Source: Candidatus Aminicenantota bacterium
GTDB lineage: Bacteria; Acidobacteriota; Aminicenantia; Aminicenantales; Aminicenantaceae
Length of the DNA: 64,000 bases
NCBI GenBank assembly: GCA_016927475.1
Contig: JAFGMO010000055.1
Location: 1 to 64,000, forward strand
Direction of reading: 5' to 3'
This document shows, piece by piece, positions 38,163 to 48,784 of this stretch; the stretch's first letter is position 1; each line of letters starts with the position of its first letter. The position numbers and the translations under genes are program-made. Below the pieces are notes generated by a model that ran no database searches, was not told where the DNA came from, and was given only the letters and a program-made list of their open reading frames with translations.

Positions 38163-38637
38163 GTTCAGCTTTGGTCTTATCGTTGCTAATATTTTATCCT
38201 CCTTAATAATTATATATCTTACATTAGATGTATAAAAACTCTTTTACTGCGAGATGTCCAAACTGGAACGATTCATGTTTGCCTATGGGAACAAAATAAT
38301 ATCCCTGCTCTCAGAAAGTCAGCTATGTGTCCGACATGAATAATGGGAACTAATTTTTGCCTTTCATAAAATCCAACACAATTTATCCCCATTTCTTCAT
38401 TTGACGTCCTGGAATGAAGGTATCACACGGGAAACAACGAAGTCAACAGATCTGAAATCCCTGCAATTTCACCGAAATTTCCAAACCGATTGGATTAAAA
38501 TAGACGAGTCCCTCGAATCAGCAAAAGCAGCCAAAAAACCTGTTAAGCCTGGATTGCCTTAGCCATAAGCCAGGCGATTTATACATGCGTGTAATCAGAT
38601 ATTAACGATGGAAGGATTGTTTTGACAACCACAGATT

Positions 38638-41082
38638 TTATTCGTAGCGGAGGGAGTCGACCGGATTGGAAAGGGCGGCCCTTACGGCATACCAGCTTAT
38701 TGTCAATCCCGCTGTCAACAATGACAGAAGAGCGGCCGTAACAAACATCCAAATCCCGATATCGATCCGGTAGGCGAATTGTTCGAGCCATTTGCGGGCT
38801 GCGATAAAAGCGATGGGAAAGGCGAGAATGTTGGATAACAATACCCATTTTAAGGATTCTCTGAAAAATAGAAGAAGAATATCAGCCATGCTTGCGCCCA
38901 AAACCTTGCGAATGCCGGTTTCTTTTGTCCTTCGCATAACGGTAACGGCCGTCAATCCGAAAAGTCCCATAGCGGCAATCAAAAGGGCAAATCCCGCTGA
39001 CCATCCTGCAATCCTGCTCCAGTTTTTTTCCTGATTGTATTCCCGGGCCAGGGCATCCTCCAAAAATCTGTAGCTGAAAGGAAGATCGGGACGGATTTGG
39101 TTCCAAATATTCTCCAGGCGCTTGAGCACTTCCGTTTCTTTTCCCTGCTTGACTTTGACCAGGATGTTGCGGAACCGCTGGATAGGAGCGAATCCGTTTT
39201 GAGCAAATGCCATGGGGACAAGTTGATGGCGGAGAGAAAAAACAAAAAAGTCTTTAACAACGCCGATGATGAGGGGATCAAAGGTGTATTGAGGAGGAAG
39301 CTTGTCGACCGCAAAGTCTGAAATGTGATGCCCTACCGGATCTTCCAGTTCGAAGTCTTGTACAAAGGCTTCATTGATCACGATTCCTTCCTGAATGTCG
39401 GTCATACGATCCGAAGAAAAATCTCGGCCCTTAATTAAGGGTACATTCAAGGTTTTGAAATAATCCGCTCCAACCATAAAAAACTCTGCTGTATGCTCGA
39501 CTCCATCCTTATCGTATCGCCGTGTGATGCTACCATGAGGTGTGCCCACTGTTCCGGAATCAGCGCTGACGGCCAGCACTCTACCGTCTGTTTGAAGTTT
39601 ACTGCGGAATAAATGAAAGAGTGATTCTCCCTCCGCGGCTCGCTCTCCGGGGACCTGCGTTTCAACAAGAAGAATATGGGAGGGGTCGTATCCCAGGTTT
39701 TTTGACGCCATATAATGAACCTGATGCGTAATGACCAGGGTTCCAATAACAAAAAAGATGGAGACCGCGAATTGAAAAATGAAAAGGATCAAAGACAGCC
39801 TGCTTTTTTTCAGCTTGAGAAAACGGCCGCGGATGACATCGGCCGTTTTACTTTGGGATAACGTTAAGGCCGGAATCAATCCCAATAAAAAACATACGAA
39901 GAGAACCGCCGCCAAAACGATCCCTATTGCCGGGGAAGAAAAAAGAGCTTTTTCCGGAATGTGTTTTCCCGTCAGCGTATTAAAGGGTTTGAGAAGGAGA
40001 AAGGTCGTCGAAAGTCCCAGGACCATGGACAAAAATCCTGTCAGAAGAGATTCGGTGGAGAGCTGAACGATAAGCTGGCTCTTACGGGCCCCGATCACTT
40101 TCCTGACGCCGATCTCTTTCAGACGATTGGAGGATTGAGCGAGAGTAAGATTTACTGAGTTGACAAAGGCGAGAATCAAAATAAGGAAGGCGATCCCCGC
40201 AAGCATCCAGGAAAAAGCGGAATCCCCCGGTGAAACAAAAGTGAAACTGGAGATGTCACTGAGATGGTAATCGGGAAACCTGAGCAGATCGAATCCCTGC
40301 TTCGGCGGTTTAATATCAACACGTTCCCACATCGCGTCATAAAGCCTGTGATTGAAAGCAGGAAGTTTGGCCTTGAGAGATTCCGCTTTTCGGGAATCGG
40401 GAAGATACAGGAACGTTGTGGTAAATATGGGGAGAGTAACAAAATCGTTGTTGTTTTTGTCGATTTGGTAGGATTCAAAAACATGACTGTAGTGGAGAAG
40501 TCCGTCAAAACTCAAGCTGGAATTCCCCGGGGGGTCGTCGATGATTCCGGATACGACGAAATCCCTGAAGTTGTCTCCGATACGAATGGAGAGGGTCCGC
40601 CCAAGAGGCTCTACGCCGCTGAAAAGAACCTGGGCGGTGGATGCCGTGATGACGACATTATGAGGGTCTGAAAGGGCTAATGAGGGATTTCCTTTATTCA
40701 TCTCGAAGGAAAACAAATCAAAAAATTCCTGATCGGTGAAGGCAAAGTTCTTGACAGCGAGGCGGTCTTCTTTTCGCACGACCTGGCTATGTATAGCGTA
40801 ACGTACCGTTGATCCGGGAGGGACTTCAGGAAATTCCGACTCGAGCATCTCTGCGATAAAATGATGGACACCGCACAAAAAACGATCTCGAAACTCGCTG
40901 GTCAAAATGTAAGTTTGGGCTGCTTTTTTATGAAATTTGTCGAAGGTCAGATCATCACGCACATAAGAAACAAGAAGCGAAAAAAAGGCTAAACCGATGC
41001 CCAGGCCGATGATGTTGATGACAGCGGTGAGTTTTTGTTTTTGAAAAAGACGGAAAGCCGTTCGTAAATGGATCCAAATCAT
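38638..41082 (-). CDS. Orphan FtsX/MacB-type ABC permease (no prefix domain)
   Basis: AFRLFQKQKLTAVINIIGLGIGLAFF; EIGVRKVIGARKSQL; ETGIRKVLGASM; ALSNPVDSLRYE. Confidence 0.9.
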   Translation of the reverse strand: MIWIHLRTAFRLFQKQKLTAVINIIGLGIGLAFFSLLVSYVRDDLTFDKFHKKAAQTYILTSEFRDRFLCGVHHFIAEMLESEFPEVPPGSTVRYAIHSQVVRKEDRLAVKNFAFTDQEFFDLFSFEMNKGNPSLALSDPHNVVITASTAQVLFSGVEPLGRTLSIRIGDNFRDFVVSGIIDDPPGNSSLSFDGLLHYSHVFESYQIDKNNNDFVTLPIFTTTFLYLPDSRKAESLKAKLPAFNHRLYDAMWERVDIKPPKQGFDLLRFPDYHLSDISSFTFVSPGDSAFSWMLAGIAFLILILAFVNSVNLTLAQSSNRLKEIGVRKVIGARKSQLIVQLSTESLLTGFLSMVLGLSTTFLLLKPFNTLTGKHIPEKALFSSPAIGIVLAAVLFVCFLLGLIPALTLSQSKTADVIRGRFLKLKKSRLSLILFIFQFAVSIFFVIGTLVITHQVHYMASKNLGYDPSHILLVETQVPGERAAEGESLFHLFRSKLQTDGRVLAVSADSGTVGTPHGSITRRYDKDGVEHTAEFFMVGADYFKTLNVPLIKGRDFSSDRMTDIQEGIVINEAFVQDFELEDPVGHHISDFAVDKLPPQYTFDPLIIGVVKDFFVFSLRHQLVPMAFAQNGFAPIQRFRNILVKVKQGKETEVLKRLENIWNQIRPDLPFSYRFLEDALAREYNQEKNWSRIAGWSAGFALLIAAMGLFGLTAVTVMRRTKETGIRKVLGASMADILLLFFRESLKWVLLSNILAFPIAFIAARKWLEQFAYRIDIGIWMFVTAALLSLLTAGLTISWYAVRAALSNPVDSLRYE

Positions 41083-41224
41083 ATTATTTCTCCTTAAACT
41101 TCATTTGTTAACCGCTTTCAGAATGAAAAACGTTTACCTGTTAACAGAAAATTTTCAAAACAGTCAACCTTTTGAAAGGTTTGTACGTCTTTATATACTG
41201 AATATCAGTATATAAAGGTTGGAT

Positions 41225-41557
41225 ATGAAAGAATTAACCAAGATCGAAGAAATACTTCTTCTCACCATCTGGCGGCTCAAAGAAGAAGCATACGGGGTAA
41301 AAATCAGGCGGCATATTTCCCGTCTCACAGGGAAAGAATTCACCTACGGCAATCTCTACAGCGCGCTCAGCCAGCTCACAAAAAAAAGATACGTTTTCAA
41401 ACATGAAGAAGAATCCACAAAGGCCCGAAAGGGATGGAAAAGGATGTATTATTCTCTTTCTCCCGCTGGTCTTAAAGCCTTGAAAAATGCCTGCGAAATG
41501 AATGAAAAAATTTGGCAGGGGATTTCGGTCCGCGCCTTTAAAGAAGAAATAAAATAA
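41225..41557 (+). CDS. PadR-family transcriptional regulator
   Basis: LTKIEEILLLTIWRLKEEAYGVKIRRHISRLTGKEFTYGNLYSALSQL. Confidence 0.9.
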   Translation: MKELTKIEEILLLTIWRLKEEAYGVKIRRHISRLTGKEFTYGNLYSALSQLTKKRYVFKHEEESTKARKGWKRMYYSLSPAGLKALKNACEMNEKIWQGISVRAFKEEIK

Positions 41558-41568
41558 GGGAGATCATT

Positions 41569-44163
41569 GTGAAGTCATTCAGGCTGGGCGAATGGTTTCT
41601 CAGAATCATGGCGCGGTATTACCGCACGCCATCCCTTGTCGGCGATTACCTGGAAGAGGTCGAAGACATTGTCCGGTCCAAAGGAACCCTGAGCGCTTAC
41701 GGCTGGTTTTGGGGGCATTTTTTAAAATCCCTTCCCGTTTTTTGCAGAGATCTTATCTACTGGAGGTGGGTTATGTTCAGAAATTACCTTAAGGTTTCCT
41801 GGCGGAATATCACCAAAAGCAAAATCCATTCCCTCATCAACATTTTAGGTCTTACCGTTGGACTGGCCTGCTGTTTTTATATTTTTTTGTGGGTTAAGGA
41901 TGAATTGAGTTACGACCGGTTCAATAAAAACATGGATCAACTCTACAGAGTTTATCTCGAGTTTCCCAAGGAATCTACCAGCGCTTTTACCTCATATGCC
42001 GCCCCGGCAGCTGCGGAATGGTTGAAAACTAATATTCCCGAAATAAAGGAATCGGCCCGCTTCAGGATTGTCGCTAACAGACCGCAGATCCTTGTTAAAG
42101 CCGGTGAGAATCAGTTTTTCGAGGAGCGGTTCGGATTCGGAGATGTCTCGCTATTCAAACTTTTTACGTTCCCGCTTCTGTCCGGGGACATAAATACAAT
42201 TTTTTCCCATCCCTATTCCATCATTCTTAATGAGAGCTCGGCCCGTAAATACTTCGGAAAGGAAAATCCGGTCGGAAAGACAGTTCATGTTGAAAACCAG
42301 TTTGATTTTATCGTCACCGGAATCATGAAAGATATTCCGCAGCAATCGCATCTTCATTTTGATTTTTTGGTTCCCTTTGAGAACATCGTATCTTTTATGC
42401 CCGAATATGGGAAATTTCTTCACAGGCATAATCTGCACTTCTTTCGGACTTATATTCTTGTGGAAAAAAACGCTTCGATTCCGGCTTTAAAAGAAAAAGT
42501 GTCTAAATATTTGTCCATTAAGTTTGATGTGCAGGAATCCGAATGGAGGCATCATCTTCAGCCGGTTAAAGAGATTCATCTTCGGACGAGGGGAATAAAA
42601 GACCTTATGAAGAGAGGCGATTTTCGGTACATTTATATATTTTCATTGACCGGAATCCTCATCCTGCTTATTGCCTGCATAAATTTTATGAACCTGACCA
42701 CGGCCCGTTCGAGCATCCGGGCCAAAGAAGTCGGTATGAGAAAGGTTGCCGGAGCAGGCAGAAAAAATCTTGTCGGCCAGTTTTTGGGTGAGTCGATTCT
42801 TTCTTCCATGATCGCCATGGTTTTAGCAGGTATTTTGGTTTTCATTTCTCTTCCGGCCTTTAAACTCCTGTCGGGAAAGACGTTAAGCCTCGATATGGCT
42901 TCCAATAAGGGAACAATTCTAGGCTTGTTCCTAATAACTCTTTTTACAGGGATTCTTTCAGGGAGTTATCCGGCCGTTTATTTGTCTTCTTTCCAGCCTG
43001 TCAGAGTATTAAAAGGGAATGCCGGATTTGAAAAAGGAAAGGGTTTTTTTCGCAAAATCCTGGTGGTTTCACAGTTTGTCATCGCTGTCGGCTTGATCAT
43101 TTGTACTATTATCATCTATAACCAGTACAAATTTTTAAAGAACAAATACTTAGGTTTTAATAAGGAGCATGTTGTTTATGCCAAGCTCGATAAAAATCTC
43201 AAGGAAAAATTCGGTTCTTTGAAAAATGAAATCCTCAAGGACCACGGAGTTGTTCATGCATCCGCCTCATCCCGTTTGCTGACGGATGCTACGGATTGGA
43301 CCGGGGATTTTTACTGGGAAGGAAAAGAGGAACAGAAGGAACGGCTTTCTTTTATTTATACCACGGCCGGCTATGATTTTATCGAAACCTACAAAATGAA
43401 TATTGTTCAGGGAAGGAGCTTTTCCAAAGACATTCCCAAAAAACCGAATGAAGAGTATATCATCAACGAGGCTGCCGCCGAATTCATGAATGTGGAATCA
43501 CCTGTCGGCTTGCCCGTCAATATGTCCGGTACTAAAGGGACGATCATCGGAGTTGTCCAGGATTTTAACTATCAATCCCTTCATCAGAAAATAAAGCCTC
43601 TGGTTTTGACAAACGATCCCCAGAATTTTCAATTCCTTCATGTAAGAATCAGGCCGGACAACATTACGGCTGTAGTCGGCCGCCTTACGAAAATCTGTCA
43701 GGCGTTTGAGCCCGGATTTCCCGTTGAGTTTCACTTTGCCGATGAAGCCTTCGATATTTTATACAGGTCTGAGGAGCAGATGGGGCATTTGTTCAACTGT
43801 TTTGCGGTTTTTGCCGTATTCATAGCCTGCCTGGGGCTTTTCGGCCTTTCCATGTTTGTTGCGGAGAGCCGTTTTAGAGAGATCGGCATTCGTAAGGCCC
43901 TCGGTGCTTCCGTTTCGAGTATTATGAGGCTCATATCCAAAGAATTTGTCGGGCTCGTCCTGCTGGCCAACGTCATTGCCTGGCCGATCGTCTATTTTGC
44001 CATGAATCGCTGGCTACAAAATTTTGCCTACAGGATAAATCTCAACGCAGGAACTTTTCTTTTATCAGGATTTTTAGTCTTTGCTCTTTCTTTGATAACG
44101 GTCAGTTATCAATCCGTTAAGGCTGCCTTGTCCAACCCGGTCGACTCCCTTCGGTACGAGTAG
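41569..44163 (+). CDS. Orphan FtsX/MacB-type ABC permease with N-terminal prefix domain
   Basis: SWRNITKSKIHSLINILGLTVGLACC; EVGMRKVAGAG; EIGIRKALGAS; ALSNPVDSLRYE. Confidence 0.9.
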   Translation: MKSFRLGEWFLRIMARYYRTPSLVGDYLEEVEDIVRSKGTLSAYGWFWGHFLKSLPVFCRDLIYWRWVMFRNYLKVSWRNITKSKIHSLINILGLTVGLACCFYIFLWVKDELSYDRFNKNMDQLYRVYLEFPKESTSAFTSYAAPAAAEWLKTNIPEIKESARFRIVANRPQILVKAGENQFFEERFGFGDVSLFKLFTFPLLSGDINTIFSHPYSIILNESSARKYFGKENPVGKTVHVENQFDFIVTGIMKDIPQQSHLHFDFLVPFENIVSFMPEYGKFLHRHNLHFFRTYILVEKNASIPALKEKVSKYLSIKFDVQESEWRHHLQPVKEIHLRTRGIKDLMKRGDFRYIYIFSLTGILILLIACINFMNLTTARSSIRAKEVGMRKVAGAGRKNLVGQFLGESILSSMIAMVLAGILVFISLPAFKLLSGKTLSLDMASNKGTILGLFLITLFTGILSGSYPAVYLSSFQPVRVLKGNAGFEKGKGFFRKILVVSQFVIAVGLIICTIIIYNQYKFLKNKYLGFNKEHVVYAKLDKNLKEKFGSLKNEILKDHGVVHASASSRLLTDATDWTGDFYWEGKEEQKERLSFIYTTAGYDFIETYKMNIVQGRSFSKDIPKKPNEEYIINEAAAEFMNVESPVGLPVNMSGTKGTIIGVVQDFNYQSLHQKIKPLVLTNDPQNFQFLHVRIRPDNITAVVGRLTKICQAFEPGFPVEFHFADEAFDILYRSEEQMGHLFNCFAVFAVFIACLGLFGLSMFVAESRFREIGIRKALGASVSSIMRLISKEFVGLVLLANVIAWPIVYFAMNRWLQNFAYRINLNAGTFLLSGFLVFALSLITVSYQSVKAALSNPVDSLRYE

Positions 44164-45049
44164 AGCGGAAGGAGGAAGGGATGATATCATCCCTTTTCCC
44201 AGTCGTTGTCGAATGGGAGCCATGTAACTGCTGGAGAGTCCGTATTTGTCCCTCAGCCTGTTTACCATAGCGTAAAGATTTGTTTTGTATTTTTTCGGTG
44301 CTCCGCCTGTTTGATACAAAAGTTTCAGTTTTTGATTCATTTCGGGAAATTGACGCGAAACAAAGTCAAAAAAATATTTTCGTGTTTCGCCTTCTGAGAT
44401 ACAGGGTTCCTGAAAGAACATAGCTAACGCCGGCGTCCTTCGCGGATTTTAGAATACGTTCGATGTTTTCTTCTGAATCCGAAAGGTAAGGAAGTATTGG
44501 CATGAGATGGAGGCCCCTGCTGGCATTCGTGCGGGCGAATTCTTTAAGCACACGGAATCTGTTTAGGGTAGGGGATGATCCCGGTTCCCATTTCTTGCGC
44601 AGCCGTTCGTCCATTGTTGTTACGCTTGCAGCCACATTGACATAGGTCCTTCGAGATAATTTTTCAATGAGGTCTTTATCCCTGAGGATCAGATCGGATT
44701 TTGTGGAAATGATGACGGGGTTTTGATGTTTGAGCATCACCTCAAGGATTTCCCGCATCAATCCGTACTTTTTTTCAGCGGGCTGATAACAATCCGTCAC
44801 GCCGCCGATATTGATAATCTCTCTCTTCCACGTGGTTGAGCTGAGCTCCGTATCGAGAATCCGGGCTATATTTTTTTTGACGATGATGGTACCAAAAAAA
44901 TCCTTCTCTCCCAGGAATCGATGGGAATAGCGGGCATAACAATAGGCACACCCATAACCGCATCCTCTGTAGATGTTCAAATCCCATCCATAAGGAATTT
45001 TTCGTTTGAGCTTTCTCAAGGCTGAACTTATCTCGATTTCTTTGTACAT
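44074..45049 (-). pseudogene. SPL-like radical SAM protein, apparent +1 frameshift near 44390-44420
   Basis: YRGCGYGCAYCYARYSHRF in ORF 44366-45049; C-terminus GETRKYFFDFVSRQFPEMNQKLKLLYQ... in ORF 44074-44421. Confidence 0.75.
44176..44195. terminator. Perfect 20-bp palindrome near the end of convergent genes, possible terminator
   Basis: AAGGGATGATATCATCCCTT followed by TT, 13 nt after the permease stop. Confidence 0.45.
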
Positions 45050-45177
45050 TCCGGTCCCTTTCGGTTACGTTTCCAGAAGGAAGGGTTGAGTAATATAACA
45101 TGATCTTTTGAAGAAAGTAACCGATATTGACATCTGGTCATGAAGTCTGGTAGTTTTGGATGGAATGAAGGAGATGG

Positions 45178-46041
45178 ATGATGGATAAAAAATTTCTTGA
45201 CTTGTACGAAAATTTCAGCAGCGGAGAAATCGACCGCCGTGAATTCCTCAAACGGCTGACGCTTTTAGCCGGGGGAACGGCAGCCGCCGTTTCGATGCTT
45301 CCTCTTATTGAGAGAAGCTATGCCGAAGTCCAGATGGTCGATGAAAGCGACCAGCGGCTGCAGACAAAAATGGTCACCTATCCCGCTGAAACCGGGGAAA
45401 TGTTAGCCTACCTGGTCCGCCCCAAGGGGGAAGAAAAACTGCCTGGGGTCATCGTTATTCACGAGAACAGGGGACTGGTTCCTCATATCAAGGATGTTGT
45501 TCGCCGCGTTGCCCTGGAAGGATTCCTGGCCATTGGTCCGGATGCGCTGTCACCGCTGGGCGGAACGCCGGAAGACCAGGACGAAGGACGGAGAAAGATG
45601 CGGGAACTTGACAGGGAGGCAACGGTCAAAAATTTCACAGCCGCTGTTCAGTACCTGAAAACGCATCCCCAGACGACCGGAAAAGTCGGCTGTATGGGTT
45701 TCTGCTGGGGAGGAGGCATGACCAATCAGGTAACCGTCAACTCTCCGGACCTCAATGCGGCCGTCCCATTTTATGGAAGCCAGCCTGCGGCGGAAGATGT
45801 TCCCAAGATCAAAGCCTCCCTGCTCTGCCACTACGGCAGCCTTGATGAGCGAATCAACGCGGGCATCGAAGCTTTTGAAGAAGCCTTAAAAAAAGCCTCG
45901 ATCGAGTACAAGATGTACATGTACGAAGGGGCGAAGCACGCCTTTTTCAACGACACAAATGAAGGCCGTTATCACGAGGAAGCGTCTAAGCTCGCCTGGA
46001 AAAGAACCATTGCGTTTTTTAATGAAAAATTGAAATCCTAA
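45178..46041 (+). CDS. Dienelactone hydrolase family protein with Tat-type signal
   Basis: DRREFLKRLTLLAGGTAAAVS; GFCWGGGMTNQ nucleophile motif; GAKHAFFND. Confidence 0.9.
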   Translation: MMDKKFLDLYENFSSGEIDRREFLKRLTLLAGGTAAAVSMLPLIERSYAEVQMVDESDQRLQTKMVTYPAETGEMLAYLVRPKGEEKLPGVIVIHENRGLVPHIKDVVRRVALEGFLAIGPDALSPLGGTPEDQDEGRRKMRELDREATVKNFTAAVQYLKTHPQTTGKVGCMGFCWGGGMTNQVTVNSPDLNAAVPFYGSQPAAEDVPKIKASLLCHYGSLDERINAGIEAFEEALKKASIEYKMYMYEGAKHAFFNDTNEGRYHEEASKLAWKRTIAFFNEKLKS

Positions 46042-47294
46042 TCGTTTTTTGTCTTACGCCACTGGACACCGACCTCCTCTACCCAAGGCCGGCAGTGTTG
46101 AAAAAAGGATTTGTATCCTGAGCAGAGATAGTTTAGGTTTTCTTCTCCGTCCGCGGTCTTTAGAAAACGGTTCTTGGGGCAACCTCCGTTGCACATCTCC
46201 CTGACATCGCATTCCAGGCAGGCACGGGGAAGGGTTTTGAGCTTGGCAAGACCGAAAGCCCTCTGTGCCGGGCTTTCCAGCAGTTCGACGAGCGGCGTTT
46301 TTTGAATGTTTCCGAGACGGTGGCCGGGGTCGACAAAGTGGTCGCATGAATAAAAATCGCCATTGTGTTCGATGACGGGAACGTCTCCACAGGTCGGACG
46401 GAAAATACACAAAGAGTGCTCCTGGCCGAAGGCGGTCCGGGCGGCCTCCTCGAATATCTGAACTTTGATCCACCCTATATCCCTGCTGACCCATTCATCA
46501 AAAACAGTGCAAAGAAATTCTCCCCAGGCTTCAGAAGGTACCGTCCGTTCGCTTATTCCTCTTTCGGTTTCAGGTGAACGTTCTACCAGGGGTAGAAAGG
46601 TAATGTAAGACGCCTCAATATCCTTAAAAAAATGGTAGACACGCTCCGGATACTTCACATTATCGTTATGCACCACGCACAGAATGTCCCGGGAAACTCC
46701 GTGCTTTTTGAGAATTTCGTAACCGTGCATGGTTTTTTCGAAGGAGGACTTTCCCTTTTTTGTCCGGCGGTGAATGTCATGAAATTCTTTAGGGCCGTCA
46801 AGGCTCAACCCGACGTAAAAGCCTTCTTTTGCCAGGAAACGGCCCCAATTTTCATCGAGAAGAGTCCCGTTGGTCTGCATACCGTTGGCGATATGATACC
46901 CGGCAGGCCGGTGTTTTTTCTGAAGGGAAACGGCCATCCGGAAAAAATCCAGCCCCAAAACGGTCGGTTCTCCACCGTGCCAGGAGAAGCGGACCGTCTT
47001 TTCCGGAGAAGCATTGATGTGCTGAATAATGTATTCTTCGAGAAGGGCTTCGGGCATACGGAAAGATTCCATGTCCGGATAAAGCTCCTTTTTTTCCAGG
47101 TAATAGCAGTAGGAACAGTGCAGGTTGCAAAGGGAGCCGGATGGTTTAATGAAGATCATGAAGCTGCGTGCGGCCCTGGATAGCATCCGGTCAAGGTCTT
47201 CAGAAGGAATCTCTTCAGTCACGATAAGAACCCGCTGTTTCAGAAAAGTATAGGTGAAAAAATATAGGGGGTCAAGAAAGGAGCAGAATAACAT
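46038..47294 (-). CDS. Radical SAM/SPASM protein, anaerobic sulfatase maturase family
   Basis: KPSGSLCNLHCSYCYYLEKKELYP; C-terminal SPASM cysteines CLECDVREMCNGGCPKNRF. Confidence 0.9.
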   Translation of the reverse strand: MLFCSFLDPLYFFTYTFLKQRVLIVTEEIPSEDLDRMLSRAARSFMIFIKPSGSLCNLHCSYCYYLEKKELYPDMESFRMPEALLEEYIIQHINASPEKTVRFSWHGGEPTVLGLDFFRMAVSLQKKHRPAGYHIANGMQTNGTLLDENWGRFLAKEGFYVGLSLDGPKEFHDIHRRTKKGKSSFEKTMHGYEILKKHGVSRDILCVVHNDNVKYPERVYHFFKDIEASYITFLPLVERSPETERGISERTVPSEAWGEFLCTVFDEWVSRDIGWIKVQIFEEAARTAFGQEHSLCIFRPTCGDVPVIEHNGDFYSCDHFVDPGHRLGNIQKTPLVELLESPAQRAFGLAKLKTLPRACLECDVREMCNGGCPKNRFLKTADGEENLNYLCSGYKSFFQHCRPWVEEVGVQWRKTKND

Positions 47295-47398
47295 TCCTGC
47301 TTGATGTATGGTTTTTTATATGATAAATATTCTTTGCATATCATGCAGGAAAAATCCGACTGCCAATAATCTTTTGACTCTTTTAAAAGGAGAAGTGT

Positions 47399-48736
47399 AT
47401 GAACTATGAAGAAAGAATGCAAAATGTAACGGTCCTCGGTGCCGCCGGAAAAATGGGATCGGGAATACTCCTCCTCACTGCGGTAGAAATGGCCGACCTG
47501 GGGCTTCAGCCCGAGAACAAGGGAAGAACATTCACCGTTAACGCCATGGATGTCTCCTCTGAAGCGTTGAGCGGCTTGATGGAATATGTCCGGGCACAGG
47601 CAAGGCGCATTGCCGAGAAAAAAACCGTTCTGCTGAGGAAGATGTACGAGGACAGAAAAGATCTCATCGAAAATTTTGACGTTATAGACCAGTACATCTT
47701 TGAAGTTATGCAGAAAATAAGGCCGACCACCCGTTTGGAAACGGCCTATGAATCCGGATTGATCTTTGAAGCGGTCAGCGAGAATCCGGACCTCAAGGTT
47801 AAAATTTTATCCGATATTGAAAAAAACAATAAGAATGCACCCTGGTATTTCACGAATACATCTTCCATCCCCATTCATTATCTCGATGAACAAGCGGGGC
47901 TTCAAGGCCGTATTCTCGGCTTTCATTTTTACAACCCGCCCGCCGTTCAAAAGCTGGTCGAGCTTATTGTCACGGATAAAACGGATAAAGAAGCGGTGGA
48001 ATTTGCCCATAATTACGCCAAAAAACTAAGAAAGACAATCGTACCATCCAATGATTTTGCGGGCTTTATCGGAAATGGTCATTTTATGCGTGATGCCCTG
48101 CATGCGATCAGTGAAGTCGAGCGTTTGTCCAAAGACATGCCCATGGTTCAGGCCATCTATATTTTGAACAGAATCACCCAGGACTTTTTGGTACGTCCCA
48201 TGGGAATTTTTCAACTCATCGATTATGTGGGCATCGATGTATGTCAGTACATCATGCAGGTTATGAATCCCCATGTGCCCGATGAGGACCTTTACAGCTC
48301 CCTGCTGGATAAGATGATATCTTTGGGAATACGCGGCGGCCAGAATCCGGACGGGTCGCAGAAGGACGGATTTCTCCAATACGAGAAAGGCAGGCCGTCC
48401 GGTGTTTATGATATAGAGAAGCAAAAATACGTGCCTATTTCCGATTTTAAAGAAAAAGCCGACGATTTTATCAAGGAGCCGCCTGATTCCCTTCCTCCCT
48501 GGAAAAGTGTCATACGTCAGGCGGATAAAGAGACCGTATTGGAGAAAGGGTTCAAGGATTTGGCCGGGATGGACACTCAGGGCGCGAAACTGGCTTTGGA
48601 ATACGGGCGGCGGTCGAAGGAAATTGCAAAAAAATTGGTGGCTTATAACGTTGCTCAAGACGAAAAGGATGTCAATACCGTGCTTCTGACGGGTTTTTAT
48701 CATGCCTATGGACCGATAAATGACTATTTTGATTGA
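47399..48736 (+). CDS. 3-hydroxyacyl-CoA dehydrogenase
   Basis: VLGAAGKMGSGI; ILGFHFYNPPAVQKLVELI. Confidence 0.9.
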   Translation: MNYEERMQNVTVLGAAGKMGSGILLLTAVEMADLGLQPENKGRTFTVNAMDVSSEALSGLMEYVRAQARRIAEKKTVLLRKMYEDRKDLIENFDVIDQYIFEVMQKIRPTTRLETAYESGLIFEAVSENPDLKVKILSDIEKNNKNAPWYFTNTSSIPIHYLDEQAGLQGRILGFHFYNPPAVQKLVELIVTDKTDKEAVEFAHNYAKKLRKTIVPSNDFAGFIGNGHFMRDALHAISEVERLSKDMPMVQAIYILNRITQDFLVRPMGIFQLIDYVGIDVCQYIMQVMNPHVPDEDLYSSLLDKMISLGIRGGQNPDGSQKDGFLQYEKGRPSGVYDIEKQKYVPISDFKEKADDFIKEPPDSLPPWKSVIRQADKETVLEKGFKDLAGMDTQGAKLALEYGRRSKEIAKKLVAYNVAQDEKDVNTVLLTGFYHAYGPINDYFD

Positions 48737-48784
48737 TCGTCCTGAGGGCCCTCAAAAAATATCCAGTATGAAAAGGAGAAAACA

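Noticed and set aside
48026-48703. 225-aa minus-strand ORF
   Set aside because: Antisense to a clear 3-hydroxyacyl-CoA dehydrogenase; composition-driven shadow ORF.
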